Counted from the first letter of the stretch, positions 40,065 through 51,287 are shown. The stretch: 61,807 bases of DNA from Alkalithermobacter thermoalcaliphilus JW-YL-7 = DSM 7308 (GCA_001584565.1 LSFY01000003.1:1-61807), one strand, 5' to 3'. Translations and numbers: made by a program. The notes: generated from the sequence alone by a model not told the origin.

Positions 40065-41921
40065 TTGAAGAAATTTTTTAGGGGAGCAAGTTTTTACTTA
40101 CTTATATTTATAATAATAGTATCTATAGTTCAATTTTATGGGAAGCCTGCTCAAGAGGTTATACAGCTGGACTTTTCGCAAGTTTATCAAAAAATAGAAA
40201 AAGAAGATGTAAGTGAGATTAGCTTTACTAATGAGATAATAGAAGGAAAAATTAAAAGTACAGGTCAAAGGTTTAGATCTTATCTTCCTTACCCTGTAAG
40301 TAAAGATAATCTTTCAGATATTTTACTACAGCAAGTTTCTCAAGGAAAATTAGTTTTAAGTGGACAGCCAGAACCAAAAACACCTTGGTTCTTTGAAATT
40401 CTTCCATCTATATTTATGATACTTATATTTATAGTATTTTGGTTTGTGTTTATGCAACAGTCACAGGGTGGAGGAAGTAGAGTTATGAATTTTGGTAAGT
40501 CTAGAGCAAAAATGCATAAACCAGATGAAAAGCATAAAGTTACATTTGATGATGTTGCAGGATTAAATGAAGAAAAAGAGGAACTTCAAGAAGTTGTAGA
40601 TTTTCTTAAAAATCCTAAGAAATATATAGAACTTGGAGCTAGGATACCAAAGGGAATACTTATGGTAGGACCTCCAGGAACAGGAAAGACATATCTTTCA
40701 AAAGCTGTAGCTGGAGAGGCAGGAGTTCCGTTTTTTAGCATAAGTGGTTCAGACTTTGTTGAAATGTTTGTAGGAGTTGGAGCATCTAGGGTAAGAGATT
40801 TATTTGAACAGGCAAAAAAGAATGCGCCTTGTATAATATTCATAGACGAAATAGATGCTGTTGGTAGAAAAAGAGGAGCAGGACTTGGTGGAGGACATGA
40901 CGAAAGAGAACAAACCTTAAACCAATTACTTGTAGAAATGGATGGATTTGGAATAAATGAAGGGATTATAATAATGGCTGCAACTAACAGACCAGATATA
41001 TTAGACCCAGCTCTTTTACGTCCGGGAAGATTTGATAGAGAAATTACAGTAGGACCTCCAGATGTAAAGGGAAGAGAGCAAATTCTTAGAGTTCATTCAA
41101 AAACTAAGCCTTTAGCAGATGATGTAGATTTAAAAGTATTAGCAAGAAGAACGCCAGGATTTACACCTGCAGATATAGAAAACCTTATGAACGAAGCAGC
41201 TATACTTACAGCAAGAAAAAGACAAACAAAAATTCAAATGGAAACTATTGAAGAAGCTATAACTAAAGTTATAGCAGGACCTGCTAAAAAGTCTAGAGTT
41301 ATAAGTGAAAAAGAAAGAAAATTAACTGCATACCATGAGGCGGGCCATGCAGTAGCAGCTAAGCTATTACCTACTGCAGATCCTGTTCACCAAGTAACAA
41401 TAATTCCAAGAGGAAGAGCTGGCGGATTTACTATGCAACTTCCTAAGGAAGATAAGTACTATGCTACAAAAACTCAAATGAAAGAAAATTTAATAATTCT
41501 TTTAGGAGGAAGAATAGCAGAAGAACTTGTGCTTGAAGATATATCTACAGGAGCTCAAAATGACCTTGAAAGAGTATCTCAAATAGCAAGAGCTATGGTT
41601 ACAAAGTATGGTATGAGTGAAAAACTTGGACCTATGACTTTTGGAGATTCATCTGATGAAGTTTTCTTAGGAAGAGATTTAACAACAAAGAGAAACTACT
41701 CAGAAGAAGTAGCTTCAGAAATAGATAAAGAAATAAGAAGAATAGTAGATGAAGCTTATGAAATGGCTACGAAACTTTTAAAAGAAAATATAGATAAACT
41801 TCACCTAGTAGCAAAAGCGCTTTTAAAATATGAAACTTTAGATACAGATCAATTTGAAAAGGCATTTAATGGACAGTTGCCTTTAGATGAAGAGAATAAT
41901 TCAAGTGAAGACAACAATTAA
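40065..41921 (+). CDS. ftsH: ATP-dependent zinc metalloprotease FtsH
   Basis: A membrane-anchored AAA+ protease that removes damaged membrane and regulatory proteins. The 618-aa protein has two N-terminal helices (about 9-25 and 110-130), Walker A GPPGTGKT at 202-209, Walker [12 protein letters not shown], the second region of homology ending RPGRFDRE, and the zinc site HEAGH near residue 424. It starts with TTG behind AGAGGAGG. It forms a unit with tilS (75-bp gap). Confidence 0.97.
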   Translation: MKKFFRGASFYLLIFIIIVSIVQFYGKPAQEVIQLDFSQVYQKIEKEDVSEISFTNEIIEGKIKSTGQRFRSYLPYPVSKDNLSDILLQQVSQGKLVLSGQPEPKTPWFFEILPSIFMILIFIVFWFVFMQQSQGGGSRVMNFGKSRAKMHKPDEKHKVTFDDVAGLNEEKEELQEVVDFLKNPKKYIELGARIPKGILMVGPPGTGKTYLSKAVAGEAGVPFFSISGSDFVEMFVGVGASRVRDLFEQAKKNAPCIIFIDEIDAVGRKRGAGLGGGHDEREQTLNQLLVEMDGFGINEGIIIMAATNRPDILDPALLRPGRFDREITVGPPDVKGREQILRVHSKTKPLADDVDLKVLARRTPGFTPADIENLMNEAAILTARKRQTKIQMETIEEAITKVIAGPAKKSRVISEKERKLTAYHEAGHAVAAKLLPTADPVHQVTIIPRGRAGGFTMQLPKEDKYYATKTQMKENLIILLGGRIAEELVLEDISTGAQNDLERVSQIARAMVTKYGMSEKLGPMTFGDSSDEVFLGRDLTTKRNYSEEVASEIDKEIRRIVDEAYEMATKLLKENIDKLHLVAKALLKYETLDTDQFEKAFNGQLPLDEENNSSEDNN

Positions 41922-41949
41922 AAGGCTGAAATTTTTCAGCCTTTTTTTC
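41920..41949 (+). terminator. Terminator of ftsH
   Basis: AAAGGCTGAAA / TTTCAGCCTTT followed by Ts. Confidence 0.9.
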
Positions 41950-41994
41950 TTTTTGATAAAAGAAAAACGTTTTCTAGAAAAAATCTGGAATAAA

Positions 41995-42003
41995 TGATAT
42001 AAT
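41995..42003 (+). promoter_or_regulatory. Extended -10 promoter of the mutase operon
   Basis: TGATATAAT is a perfect extended -10 (TGnTATAAT). The -35 at the right distance (TAGAAA) is poor, as is common for extended -10 promoters. Transcription would start near 42010, exactly where the structured leader begins. Confidence 0.6.
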
Positions 42004-42010
42004 AATGTCG

Positions 42011-42138
42011 TAAGTTGCAATACATTAATACATATATAAAATTATAAGCTTTAAAAAAGAAGGATTTAGGCTATGAATGTAGAAAAATTATATGCAACTT
42101 AAATTTCAACAAACATTGCTTTTGAAATTAAAATTTCA
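42011..42138 (+). promoter_or_regulatory. Structured leader of the mutase operon with a 9-codon ORF
   Basis: TAAGTTGCA (42011-42019) pairs with TGCAACTTA (42093-42101), and inside it TACATT (42021-42026) pairs with AATGTA (42076-42081). A short ORF with a good ribosome site (AGAAGGA) reads MNVEKLYAT and stops at 42102; its last codons lie in the 3' arm. A second hairpin (TGAAAT-TAAA-ATTTCA) is at 42123-42138. No known riboswitch is recognised. The rest of 41950-42181 is AT-rich. Confidence 0.5.
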
Positions 42139-42181
42139 TAAAACAAAATTAACATAATACTTTGTTAGGAGGAAAATTTTC

Positions 42182-43858
42182 ATGTTTGAAAAGGAAAAGC
42201 TAAGCCAAGTCAAAGAAAGTTTAGACAAGTACAGCGAGAAACTTCAAAAGACATTAGAGAAAAGACCAGAAAGAAAAGAAGTATTTGAAAGTGGTTCTGG
42301 TGAAGTTGTAAAGACTGTTTATACACCAGTAGACATTGAAGACTTTGACTATATGACTGATCTAGGAATGCCAGGAAGTTACCCTTATACAAGAGGTGTT
42401 CAACCAAATATGTATAGGGGAAGACTTTGGACTATGAGAATGTATGCTGGATTTGCAACAGCTGAAGAATCTAATAAACGTTATAAATATCTAATAGAGC
42501 AAGGTTCTATGGGACTTTCAGTTGCTTTTGACCTTCCAACTCAAATAGGATATGACTCAGATCATCCGCTATCAGAAGGAGAAGTAGGAAAAGTTGGAGT
42601 TGCTATAGACTCTCTTGCCGATATGGAAATTTTATTTGATGGAATTCCTTTAGACAAAGTTTCAACATCTATGACTATAAATGCTCCAGCAGCAGTACTT
42701 TTAGCTATGTATATAGCAGTTGCTGAAAAGCAAGGAGTAACTCCAGATAAATTAAGAGGTACTATACAAAATGACATATTAAAAGAGTATATAGCTCGTG
42801 GAACTTACATATTCCCAACAGAGCCTTCAATGAGACTTATAACAGATATATTTGAATATTGTTCAAAAAAAGTTCCTCAATGGAACACTATAAGTATTTC
42901 AGGATATCACATAAGAGAGGCAGGATCAACAGCAGCTCAAGAAGTAGGATTTACATTAGCTGATGGTATAGCTTATGTTGAAGCTGCTATAAAAGCAGGA
43001 TTAGATGTTGATGTATTTGCTCCTAGATTATCATTCTTCTTTAATGCACACAATGATCTTTTAGAAGAAGTAGCTAAATTTAGAGCTGCAAGAAGACTTT
43101 GGGCTAGAATAATGAAAGAAAGATTTAATGCTAAAGATCCTAAATCTATGGCACTTAAATTCCATACTCAAACTGGAGGATCTACACTAACAGCTCAACA
43201 ACCTGACAACAATATAGTTCGTGTTGCTATACAAACACTTGCAGCTGTACTTGGAGGAACTCAATCACTTCATACTAACTCAAAAGACGAAGCATTAGCT
43301 CTTCCTACAGAAGAATCAGTTAGAATAGCTCTTAGAACACAGCAAATAGTAGCTTACGAAAGTGGAGTAGCAGATACTGTAGATCCACTAGCAGGATCGT
43401 ACTATATAGAAGCTAAGACTAAAGAAATAGAAGAAAAAGCTATGGAATATATAAGAAAAATTGATGAAATGGGCGGAGCTGCAAAAGCTATAGATATGGG
43501 ATATATTCAACAAGAAATAATGGATTCAGCTTATAAATATCAAAAAGAGATAGAAGAAAATAAGAGAATAATAGTTGGAGTAAATAAATTCCAAATAGAA
43601 GAGCAACCTCCAAAAGGATTATTAAAAGTTGACCCAGCAGTTGGAGAGCTTCAAAAACAAAAACTTGCTAAGTTAAGACAAGAAAGAGATAACGATCTTG
43701 TAAAACAAAATCTTGAAAGACTGAAAAAAGCATGTTCTTCAGATGAGAACTTAATGCCATATATATTAGACGCTGTAAAATCATACGCTACACTTGGAGA
43801 AATTTGTGGAGTTATGAGAGAAGTATTCGGAGAGTATAAACAATCAGTTCAATTATAA
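42182..43858 (+). CDS. mcmA1: Methylmalonyl-CoA mutase, large (catalytic) subunit
   Basis: The (beta/alpha)8-barrel part of the coenzyme B12 enzyme that interconverts succinyl-CoA and methylmalonyl-CoA. The 558-aa protein has [56 protein letters not shown] and [19 protein letters not shown], typical of the family. The B12-binding part is encoded separately by the next gene (30-bp gap), a split seen in several clostridia and archaea. TAGGAGG precedes the ATG. Confidence 0.96.
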   Translation: MFEKEKLSQVKESLDKYSEKLQKTLEKRPERKEVFESGSGEVVKTVYTPVDIEDFDYMTDLGMPGSYPYTRGVQPNMYRGRLWTMRMYAGFATAEESNKRYKYLIEQGSMGLSVAFDLPTQIGYDSDHPLSEGEVGKVGVAIDSLADMEILFDGIPLDKVSTSMTINAPAAVLLAMYIAVAEKQGVTPDKLRGTIQNDILKEYIARGTYIFPTEPSMRLITDIFEYCSKKVPQWNTISISGYHIREAGSTAAQEVGFTLADGIAYVEAAIKAGLDVDVFAPRLSFFFNAHNDLLEEVAKFRAARRLWARIMKERFNAKDPKSMALKFHTQTGGSTLTAQQPDNNIVRVAIQTLAAVLGGTQSLHTNSKDEALALPTEESVRIALRTQQIVAYESGVADTVDPLAGSYYIEAKTKEIEEKAMEYIRKIDEMGGAAKAIDMGYIQQEIMDSAYKYQKEIEENKRIIVGVNKFQIEEQPPKGLLKVDPAVGELQKQKLAKLRQERDNDLVKQNLERLKKACSSDENLMPYILDAVKSYATLGEICGVMREVFGEYKQSVQL

Positions 43859-43888
43859 AAAACCTATCTAATTTGAGGAGGAAATAAA

Positions 43889-44290
43889 ATGGATAGACCT
43901 ATAAGAGTATTAGTTGCAAAGCCAGGACTTGATGGGCATGATAGAGGAGCTAAAGTAATTGCAAGAGCATTAAGAGATGCTGGAATGGAGGTAATTTATA
44001 CAGGACTTAGACAAACTCCAGAGCAAATAGTAGCAGCAGCAGTACAAGAAGATGTAGATGTTGTAGCAATGAGTATACTATCAGGAGCACATAATACTTT
44101 ACTTCCAAAGGTTGTTGACCTTTTAAGAGAAGAAGGAGTTTTAGACGATATGTTAGTAATAGGTGGAGGGGTTATTCCAGATGATGATATACCTTTCTTA
44201 AAAGAAAAAGGTATAGCGGAAATATTTACACCAGGAACTCCAACATCAACTACTATAGAGTTTATAAAGGCTAATGTAAAAAGAAAATAA
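43889..44290 (+). CDS. mcmA2: Methylmalonyl-CoA mutase, small (B12-binding) subunit
   Basis: A 133-aa flavodoxin-like B12-binding protein. The base-off/His-on motif is DGHDRG at residues 15-20 (cobalt-ligating His17), followed by SILSGAH and [10 protein letters not shown] for the nucleotide tail. It combines with the large subunit. AGGAGG precedes the ATG. Confidence 0.96.
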   Translation: MDRPIRVLVAKPGLDGHDRGAKVIARALRDAGMEVIYTGLRQTPEQIVAAAVQEDVDVVAMSILSGAHNTLLPKVVDLLREEGVLDDMLVIGGGVIPDDDIPFLKEKGIAEIFTPGTPTSTTIEFIKANVKRK

Positions 44291-44291
44291 T

Positions 44292-44311
44292 ACCTTGCCC
44301 TTTTGGGCAAG
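44292..44311 (+). other. Hairpin between mcmA2 and meaB
   Basis: CCTTGCCC-TTTT-GGGCAAGG is a perfect 8-bp hairpin just after the mcmA2 stop. No T run follows, so it is not a normal terminator; it may stabilise the upstream mRNA or damp transcription into meaB. Confidence 0.5.
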
Positions 44312-44332
44312 GGAATTTAAGGCGGGATAAGC

Positions 44333-45271
44333 ATGGAAATTATAAAAAGCTTACTTGAAGGAAACAAAAGAGCCTGTGCAAGAGCCATATCTTTAATAGA
44401 AAACGAAGAAGAAGGATACTTAAGTTTACTAAAAGATATTTATAAATATACACAAAACGCTTACATTATAGGAATAACAGGACCACCTGGAGCAGGAAAA
44501 TCAACACTTACAAACCAGCTTGTTAAAGCACTAAGGAAAGAAGATAAAAAAGTTGGAATAATAGCAATAGATCCAACTAGTCCTTTTACAAAAGGAGCAA
44601 TACTTGGGGACAGAATAAGAATGTCTGATATAATGCTTGATAAAAATGTATTTATAAGATCTATGGGAACAAGAGGACACTTAGGTGGACTATCAAAAGC
44701 TACTCAAGGTGCAATTAAAGTACTTGATGCTTTTGGTTGTGACTATATAATAGTTGAAACTGTTGGGGTTGGTCAGTCAGAAGTAGATATAGTAAAAAGT
44801 GCTGATACAACAGTAATGACTATGGTTCCAGGCCTTGGAGATGATATACAAGCAATAAAGGCTGGAGTTATGGAAATTGCAGACGTATTTGTTATTAATA
44901 AATCGGATAAAGATGGAGCAAAGAAAACTTATCTTGAAATACAAATGGCTTTAGATTTTAAAAAGGATTGGGATTTTAGGCCACCTGTTAGTATGGCTGT
45001 AGCTTCTGAAAATAAAGGTATAGATGAGCTTTTAGAAAACATAAAAAAACACAGAAAATATCTTGAAGAAAGTAAAAATTTATACAACAAAAGGCTTGAA
45101 AGAAACAAAATAGAAATAAATGAAATTGTTTATAGACAAATACAAAGAAAAATTAGATATATACAGGAAACTGATCATATAGAAGATCTTATCAAAAAGA
45201 CTATGACAAAAGAAATTGACCCATATACTATAAGTGAACAAATAATACAAAAAATTGTAAAGGAGATGTAG
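44333..45271 (+). CDS. meaB: MeaB-family G-protein chaperone of methylmalonyl-CoA mutase
   Basis: A GTPase that protects and reloads the mutase with intact coenzyme B12. It is 312 aa: P-loop GPPGAGKST at about residues 50-58, the switch DPTSPFTKGAILGDRIRM, VETVGVGQSE (G3) and NKSDKDGAKKT (G4). A C-terminal helix for dimer contact follows. GGCGGG lies before the ATG. The epimerase gene starts 3 bp after its stop. Confidence 0.94.
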   Translation: MEIIKSLLEGNKRACARAISLIENEEEGYLSLLKDIYKYTQNAYIIGITGPPGAGKSTLTNQLVKALRKEDKKVGIIAIDPTSPFTKGAILGDRIRMSDIMLDKNVFIRSMGTRGHLGGLSKATQGAIKVLDAFGCDYIIVETVGVGQSEVDIVKSADTTVMTMVPGLGDDIQAIKAGVMEIADVFVINKSDKDGAKKTYLEIQMALDFKKDWDFRPPVSMAVASENKGIDELLENIKKHRKYLEESKNLYNKRLERNKIEINEIVYRQIQRKIRYIQETDHIEDLIKKTMTKEIDPYTISEQIIQKIVKEM

Positions 45272-45274
45272 AAA

Positions 45275-45679
45275 ATGAATATAAAAAAAGTAGATCATAT
45301 CGGAATTGCTGTTAAAAATTTAGATGAAGCCTTAAAATTTTATGAAAAGGTTCTAGGAATAAAATGTGAAGGGATAGAAGTAGTCGAAGAGCAAAAGGTA
45401 AAGGTAGCATTTTTACCAGTTGGAGATACTGAAATAGAACTTTTAGAATCTACATCAGAAGATGGGCCAATAGCAAAATTCATAGAAAAAAAAGGAGAAG
45501 GAATACAACATATAGCTTTAAGAGTTGATAACATACAAGAAGCTATAGAAGAAATGAAAGAAAAAGGAATAAAAATGATAGATGAACAACCAAGATACGG
45601 AGCTGGAAATGCAAAAATAGCATTTTGTCATCCAAAGAGCACAAATGGTATTCTTCTAGAACTGAGCGAAAGAAAATAG
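45275..45679 (+). CDS. mce: Methylmalonyl-CoA epimerase
   Basis: Interconverts the (R) and (S) forms of methylmalonyl-CoA, linking the mutase to the decarboxylase. A 134-aa VOC-fold protein with [24 protein letters not shown], the metal ligands in [12 protein letters not shown] and ILLELSE. AGGAG precedes the ATG. It lies between meaB and mmdA, as its step demands. Confidence 0.95.
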   Translation: MNIKKVDHIGIAVKNLDEALKFYEKVLGIKCEGIEVVEEQKVKVAFLPVGDTEIELLESTSEDGPIAKFIEKKGEGIQHIALRVDNIQEAIEEMKEKGIKMIDEQPRYGAGNAKIAFCHPKSTNGILLELSERK

Positions 45680-45690
45680 GAGGTAGCAAA

Positions 45691-47235
45691 ATGTCTTTAG
45701 AAAAATTAGAACAGCTAAGAGAAAAAAGAAAAACTATAGAGCTTGGTGGAGGTCAAAAAAGAATAGAAAAGCAGCATAGTGCTGGAAAACTTACAGCAAG
45801 AGAAAGACTAAACCTTTTATTTGATGAAAACACTTTTGTTGAAATAGATGCATTCGTAAAGCACAGATGTACAAATTTTGGAATGGAAAAAGTAGAAGCT
45901 CCAGCTGAAGGTGTAGTTACTGGATATGGTAAAGTAGACGGAAGATTAGTTTATGCGTTTGCTCAAGATTTTACTGTTGTAGGTGGATCTTTAGGAGAAA
46001 TGCACGCTAAAAAAATAGAAAAAGTTATGGATTTAGCTTTAACAATGGGTGCTCCAATAGTTGGACTTAATGATTCTGGAGGAGCAAGAATTCAAGAAGC
46101 TGTAGATGCTTTATCAGGATATGGAAGAATATTTTATAAAAACACTTTAGCATCAGGAGTTATACCTCAAATTTCAGCTATAATGGGTCCTTGTGCAGGT
46201 GGAGCAGTTTATTCTCCAGCACTTACAGACTTTATATTTATGGTAGATAAAACTAGCCAAATGTTTATAACTGGACCACAAGTTATAAAGACTGTAACAG
46301 GAGAAGAAGTTTCAGCTGAAGAGCTTGGTGGAGCAATGACTCATAACAGCGTATCAGGAGTTGCTCAATTTATATCAGCTAATGATGAAGAATGTATAAA
46401 AGATATAAGAAGACTTTTAAGCTTTTTACCATCTAACAATATGGAAAAACCTCCTATGTATGAAAGTCAAGATATAAATAAGATAATAGATGACCTAAAT
46501 GAAATAATTCCTGAAGGATCAAATAAACCTTACGATATGAAAAAAGTAATAGAATATGTAGTAGATGATTCAGATTTCTTTGAAGTTCATCCTCACTTTG
46601 CTAAAAATATTATAACTGGTTTTGCTAGAATAAATGGACAATCTGTAGGAATAATAGCTAACCAACCTATGTTTATGGCTGGATGTTTAGATATAAATGC
46701 ATCTGATAAGGCTTCTAGATTTATAAGAACTTGTGATGCATTTAATATACCAATAGTAAACTTTGTAGACGTTCCAGGATTCTTACCAGGAACTTCTCAA
46801 GAATACGGCGGAATAATAAGACATGGAGCTAAAATGCTTTATGCTTACAGCGAGGCTACAGTTCCTAAGATAACTGTAATAACTAGAAAAGCTTATGGTG
46901 GAGCTTATCTAGCTATGTGTTCTAAAGATTTAGGAGCAGATATGGTATATGCATGGCCTACTGCGGAGATTGCAGTAATGGGTCCAGAAGGAGCTGCTAA
47001 CATAATATTTAGAAATGAAATAAAAGAAGCAGAAAATCCTCAAGAGATGAGAGATAAGAAAATAGAAGAATACAAAAAAGAATTTGCAACTCCTTATAAG
47101 GCTGCAGAAAGAGGATTTGTTGATGATGTTATAGAGCCTGCTCATACAAGAATGAGACTTTGTGATGCAATTGATATGCTTCAATCTAAGAGAGATAGTA
47201 AACCAGCCAGAAAACATGGGAATATACCTTTATAA
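45691..47235 (+). CDS. mmdA: Methylmalonyl-CoA decarboxylase, carboxyltransferase (alpha) subunit
   Basis: Moves the carboxyl group of methylmalonyl-CoA to biotin, giving propionyl-CoA. The 514-aa protein has the two crotonase-like halves of the family: [51 protein letters not shown], then [38 protein letters not shown] and [13 protein letters not shown]. The start at 45691 follows AGGAGGTAGC; a longer frame from 45625 overlaps the epimerase. Confidence 0.95.
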   Translation: MSLEKLEQLREKRKTIELGGGQKRIEKQHSAGKLTARERLNLLFDENTFVEIDAFVKHRCTNFGMEKVEAPAEGVVTGYGKVDGRLVYAFAQDFTVVGGSLGEMHAKKIEKVMDLALTMGAPIVGLNDSGGARIQEAVDALSGYGRIFYKNTLASGVIPQISAIMGPCAGGAVYSPALTDFIFMVDKTSQMFITGPQVIKTVTGEEVSAEELGGAMTHNSVSGVAQFISANDEECIKDIRRLLSFLPSNNMEKPPMYESQDINKIIDDLNEIIPEGSNKPYDMKKVIEYVVDDSDFFEVHPHFAKNIITGFARINGQSVGIIANQPMFMAGCLDINASDKASRFIRTCDAFNIPIVNFVDVPGFLPGTSQEYGGIIRHGAKMLYAYSEATVPKITVITRKAYGGAYLAMCSKDLGADMVYAWPTAEIAVMGPEGAANIIFRNEIKEAENPQEMRDKKIEEYKKEFATPYKAAERGFVDDVIEPAHTRMRLCDAIDMLQSKRDSKPARKHGNIPL

Positions 47236-47255
47236 GCTTAAGGCGGTGAAAATAA

Positions 47256-47654
47256 ATGGATTTATCGATTTTGATAGACAAAATGAGTACAGATATATCT
47301 TCTTTGACTGCAGTGGAAAGATTAGTAGGAGGATTAACAGCAACTTTCCTTGCGATGGTTATAGTATTTGTAGTATTAATACTTATAATGTTTTGTGTTA
47401 GCCTTATGAACAGAGTATTAATTGAAAGACAAAAGTCAAAGCAAGAAGTTGAAAGTGTGTCTTTAAAAGAAGAAGTTTATGAAGAAGAAGATACAAACGA
47501 AGAAGAGTTAATAGCTGTAATAACTAGTGCAATTGCAGCATCACTAAATACATCTACAAGCAATATAGTAGTTAGAAATATAATAAGAACTAATTCAATA
47601 GATCCAGCGTGGTCAAAAGCTGGAAGAGTAGAGCAAATGAAAAAAATATATTGA
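47256..47654 (+). CDS. mmdD: Methylmalonyl-CoA decarboxylase delta subunit (OadG family)
   Basis: A small membrane subunit that ties the carboxyltransferase and the pump together. It is 132 aa with one helix (about residues 24-50), an acidic linker ([13 protein letters not shown]), and a C-terminal segment ending in the family tail [19 protein letters not shown] precedes the ATG. Confidence 0.9.
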   Translation: MDLSILIDKMSTDISSLTAVERLVGGLTATFLAMVIVFVVLILIMFCVSLMNRVLIERQKSKQEVESVSLKEEVYEEEDTNEEELIAVITSAIAASLNTSTSNIVVRNIIRTNSIDPAWSKAGRVEQMKKIY

Positions 47655-47671
47655 TTTGGGAGGATATAAGT

Positions 47672-48058
47672 ATGATTAGAAAGTTTAATGTTACAGTAAA
47701 TGGAGTTACTTATAATGTTGAGGTTGAAGAAATAAAGGACGGATCAGTATCTACTCAAAAGGCTGAATATAAAGAGCCAACTTTAACTAAAGCACCTTCA
47801 GCTCCTAAAAAAGTTGAGCAAGCACCTAAAGCAGTACCTCAAGGAGCAGCTACAGTAACAGCTCCAATGCCAGGAACTATAAATGATGTTAGGGTAAAAC
47901 AAGGAGATAAAGTTACTAAAGGGCAAGTTTTAGTAATACTTGAAGCAATGAAAATGGAAAATGAAATAATGGCTCCTCAAGATGGAGTAGTAGCTTCTGT
48001 AAATGTTACAAAAGGTGCATCTGTAAATGCAGGGGACGTATTAGTATCTTTAAACTAA
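47672..48058 (+). CDS. mmdC: Biotin carrier (gamma) subunit of methylmalonyl-CoA decarboxylase
   Basis: A 128-aa biotinyl protein. A short N-terminal fold leads into an Ala/Pro-rich linker ([19 protein letters not shown]), then a lipoyl/biotinyl domain with the biotin site EAMKMEN (Lys94). GGGAGG precedes the ATG at 47672; the longer frame from 47609 overlaps mmdD. The biotin ligase BirA is encoded two genes downstream. Confidence 0.95.
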   Translation: MIRKFNVTVNGVTYNVEVEEIKDGSVSTQKAEYKEPTLTKAPSAPKKVEQAPKAVPQGAATVTAPMPGTINDVRVKQGDKVTKGQVLVILEAMKMENEIMAPQDGVVASVNVTKGASVNAGDVLVSLN

Positions 48059-48085
48059 ACAAAATAAAGGAAAGGTGATGCACCC

Positions 48086-49297
48086 ATGGGACAAATTGTA
48101 GTTGAATTTTTACAAGGAACAGGATTTGCTGTTATAACTTGGCAGCAAATAGTTATGATAATAGTTTCGTGTATACTTCTTTATTTAGCAATAGGTAAAG
48201 GATTTGAACCGTTACTTTTAGTTCCTATAGCATTTGGGATGCTCCTTACAAATTTACCTTTGTCAGGAGTTATGGAATATCCAGAAACTGCTATTCAATT
48301 TCAAGCTATACAAACACAAGAAGCAGCCATTAATGCACAAGAAGGTCTATTTAATGTAAGACATATAACAAATATTCCAGGAGGGCTTATACACTATTTA
48401 TATCAAGGAAATAAGCTAGGAATATTCCCGCCTCTTATATTCTTAGGGGTAGGAGCTATGACTGACTTTGGTCCACTTATAGCAAATCCAAAGAGCTTAT
48501 TACTTGGTGCAGCTGCACAATTTGGTATATTTTTCACATTCCTAGGAGCTATACTTTTAGGATTTGATGCTCAAGCTGCATCATCTATAGGAATAATAGG
48601 TGGAGCTGATGGACCTACAGCTATATTCTTAACAACTAAATTAAAGCCAGAGCTTCTTGGGCCTATAGCTGTAGCAGCATATTCTTATATGGCACTTGTT
48701 CCTATAATTCAGCCTCCTATAATGAAAGCTCTTACAACAGAAAAAGAAAGACAAATAGTAATGAGACAACTTAGAACAGTTTCTAAAAAGGAAAAGATAG
48801 TATTTCCTATATTGGTTACAATTCTTGTATCATTACTTTTACCTTCAGCAGCAACGCTTGTAGGAATGCTAATGCTTGGAAACTTATTTAAAGAATGCGG
48901 GGTAACAGATAGATTATCTAAGACAGCTACAAATGAGCTTATAAACATAGTAACTATATTCTTAGGGGTATCGGTTGGAGCAACTGCTAAAGCAGAATAT
49001 TTCTTAGTACCAGAAACTCTTCAGATAATAGTACTTGGTATGGTTGCATTTGGAGTGGGAACAGGATCGGGAGTAATAATTGCAAAAATACTAAACAAAT
49101 TCTTAAAAGAACCTATGAATCCTTTAATGGGAGCTGCGGGAGTTTCTGCAGTACCTATGGCAGCTAGAGTTGTAAATAAAGTAGGACAAGAAGCTAATCC
49201 TTCAAATTTCTTACTAATGCATGCCATGGGACCTAACGTAGCAGGAGTAATAGGTTCAGCAGTAGCTGCAGGGGTATTATTAGCTCTGTTTGGATAA
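48086..49297 (+). CDS. mmdB: Sodium-pumping (beta) subunit of methylmalonyl-CoA decarboxylase
   Basis: The membrane subunit that decarboxylates carboxybiotin and exports Na+. The 403-aa protein has about nine to eleven helices and the conserved GADGPTAIF (Na+-binding Asp) near residue 175, [16 protein letters not shown], and [24 protein letters not shown] precedes the ATG. It closes the mmdA-D-C-B set; a terminator follows. Confidence 0.95.
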   Translation: MGQIVVEFLQGTGFAVITWQQIVMIIVSCILLYLAIGKGFEPLLLVPIAFGMLLTNLPLSGVMEYPETAIQFQAIQTQEAAINAQEGLFNVRHITNIPGGLIHYLYQGNKLGIFPPLIFLGVGAMTDFGPLIANPKSLLLGAAAQFGIFFTFLGAILLGFDAQAASSIGIIGGADGPTAIFLTTKLKPELLGPIAVAAYSYMALVPIIQPPIMKALTTEKERQIVMRQLRTVSKKEKIVFPILVTILVSLLLPSAATLVGMLMLGNLFKECGVTDRLSKTATNELINIVTIFLGVSVGATAKAEYFLVPETLQIIVLGMVAFGVGTGSGVIIAKILNKFLKEPMNPLMGAAGVSAVPMAARVVNKVGQEANPSNFLLMHAMGPNVAGVIGSAVAAGVLLALFG

Positions 49298-49322
49298 AAA
49301 AGACGGCTGTGCCGTCTTTTTT
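49296..49322 (+). terminator. Terminator of the mmd operon
   Basis: AAAAAAGACGGC - TGT - GCCGTCTTTTTT, symmetric, so it could act on both strands. Confidence 0.9.
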
Positions 49323-49354
49323 GTAGTTTTACAATCTTGAAAAGAGGTGTCTTG

Positions 49355-50329
49355 ATGAAAGAAAAAACGCTTAAAATCCTTTTAGAAAATAAAGGAGAAT
49401 TCATATCAGGAGAATATATATCTGAAAAACTAAATATATCAAGAAGTGCAGTTTGGAAACATATTAAGGCAATAAAAGATGAAGGGTATGCTATAGAATC
49501 AGTAACTAAAAAAGGATATAAACTAATAGACTACCCAGATGTGATGGAAAGTGAAATAATAAAAAGTAAACTCAAAACTAATATCATAGGAAAAGAAATT
49601 ATATATTTTGAAACTATAGACTCAACAAATGACTACGCAAAAAAGATAGCCAAAAAAAGTAGTGAGGGTACAATTGTTATATCAGAAGAACAAACAAAAG
49701 GAAAAGGAAGGATGGGTAGGTTTTGGCACTCATCTAAGAAAGATGGAATATATATGAGCATAATATTAAAGCCTGATATTCTTCCAAATGATGCTCCTAT
49801 AATAACTCAAATAGCGGGACTTAGTGTTGTAAAGGCGCTAAATAAGCTTAATGTAGATGCAAAAATAAAATGGCCTAACGATATACTCATAAATAATAAA
49901 AAGGTTTGTGGTATATTAACTGAGATGAGTATAGAAATAGATAGAATAGACTATATAGTATTAGGAATAGGAATAAATGTTAAAACTTTAGATTTTAGTG
50001 AAGATATAAAAAATATTGCAACATCTATACTAAAGGAAGGATACAATTTAAATAGACTAGATATAATAACTCTTGTACTTGATGAGTTTGAAAATCTTTA
50101 TTTAGATTATATAAATACAAAAAATAAACAGATTATAGCAAATATGTGCAAAGAGTATTCAGCACTTATTGGAAAAGATATATATGTTATTCAATTCAAT
50201 GACAGAAAAAGAGCAAAATGTATAGATATAAACAAAGAGGGCAATTTAATAGTTCAGTATGAAGATGGATCTATTAAAGAATTAATATCAGGAGAAGTTT
50301 CTATAAGGGGAGAAAGTGAATATGTATAA
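49355..50329 (+). CDS. birA: Biotin--protein ligase / biotin operon repressor
   Basis: Attaches biotin to carrier proteins such as MmdC and, through its N-terminal helix-turn-helix, can repress biotin genes. The 324-aa protein has the DNA-binding domain (ISGEYISEKLNISRSAVWKHIKAIKDEGY, residues 18-48), the ligase loop KGKGRMGRFWHSSKKDGIYMS, KWPNDILI and the C-terminal SH3-like part. GAGGTG precedes the ATG at 49355. Its position after the mmd operon makes biological sense. Confidence 0.95.
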   Translation: MKEKTLKILLENKGEFISGEYISEKLNISRSAVWKHIKAIKDEGYAIESVTKKGYKLIDYPDVMESEIIKSKLKTNIIGKEIIYFETIDSTNDYAKKIAKKSSEGTIVISEEQTKGKGRMGRFWHSSKKDGIYMSIILKPDILPNDAPIITQIAGLSVVKALNKLNVDAKIKWPNDILINNKKVCGILTEMSIEIDRIDYIVLGIGINVKTLDFSEDIKNIATSILKEGYNLNRLDIITLVLDEFENLYLDYINTKNKQIIANMCKEYSALIGKDIYVIQFNDRKRAKCIDINKEGNLIVQYEDGSIKELISGEVSIRGESEYV

Positions 50330-51287
50330 AGGAAATATTTTAGATGTAGAAGGTATAAAAGTAGGACAAGTTGAAGATAAAGAGGCATTAACAGGATGTA
50401 CAGTAGTAATTTGTGAAAAAGGAGCTGTTTGTGGTGTTGATATAAGGGGGTCTGCTCCTGGTACTAGAGAGACAGATCTTTTAAATCCTATAAATCTAGT
50501 AGATAAAGTTCATGCAGTAGTTTTATCAGGAGGATCTGCATTTGGACTTGATGCATCTAGTGGTGTTATGAAATATTTAGAAGAAAACAATATAGGATTT
50601 GATGTTGGAGTAACTAAAGTTCCTATTGTAGCAAGTGCTGTTTTGTTTGACCTTCATGTAGGAAATTATAAAATAAGACCAGATTTTGATATGGGATATA
50701 AAGCGTGCAAACAAGCATCTGATCAAATTTTAAATCAAGGTAATTATGGAGCAGGTTGTGGAGCTACTTGTGGGAAAATAAATGGAACTGAATACGCTAC
50801 TAAAACAGGAATAGGAAGCTATTCTATAAAGTTAGAAAATGGTCTTGTAGTAGCAGCCTTAGTTGCAGCAAATCCATTTGGAGATATATATGAAGATGGA
50901 AAAATAATAGCAGGAGCTTTAGATTTTGATAAAAAAAATTTTATAAATACCTATGAACAGATGAAGAAAAAAGAAAAACTAAATGGGTTTAGCATAAACA
51001 ATACAACAATAGGAATTGTTGCAACTAATGCAAAAATAAACAAAGCTGAGGCTACAAAAGTATCACAAATGGCACATAATGGATATGCAAAAGCTATACT
51101 TCCTATACACACAATGTATGATGGAGATACAATATTTACAATAGCTACTGGAAAAATAGAGTGTGATATTAGTTTGTTAGGAACAATGGCAGCAGAAGCT
51201 GTTCAAAAGAGTATAATAAATGCTGTTAAAAATAGTGAAAGTGTAAAAGGAATACCTTCCTATAAGGATATATTCAAAAATGTATAA
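50322..51287 (+). CDS. P1-family peptidase (DmpA-like aminopeptidase)
   Basis: A self-cleaving N-terminal nucleophile-type aminopeptidase, 321 aa. GCTVVICEKGAVCGVDIRGSAPGTRETDLL, VLSGGSAFGLDASSGV and GNYGAGCGATCGK are family marks; the cleavage site and nucleophile should lie in NNTTIGIVATNA near residue 225. Such enzymes take small, D- or beta-amino-acid peptides; the true substrate is unknown. I chose ATG 50322, 8 bp after AGGGGAG; it overlaps birA by 8 bp, so the two are coupled. Confidence 0.88.
   Translation: MYKGNILDVEGIKVGQVEDKEALTGCTVVICEKGAVCGVDIRGSAPGTRETDLLNPINLVDKVHAVVLSGGSAFGLDASSGVMKYLEENNIGFDVGVTKVPIVASAVLFDLHVGNYKIRPDFDMGYKACKQASDQILNQGNYGAGCGATCGKINGTEYATKTGIGSYSIKLENGLVVAALVAANPFGDIYEDGKIIAGALDFDKKNFINTYEQMKKKEKLNGFSINNTTIGIVATNAKINKAEATKVSQMAHNGYAKAILPIHTMYDGDTIFTIATGKIECDISLLGTMAAEAVQKSIINAVKNSESVKGIPSYKDIFKNV

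Noticed and set aside
44292-44311. Hairpin after mcmA2 as a terminator
   Set aside because: No T run follows and the meaB product must be made with the mutase, so I list it only as a hairpin.
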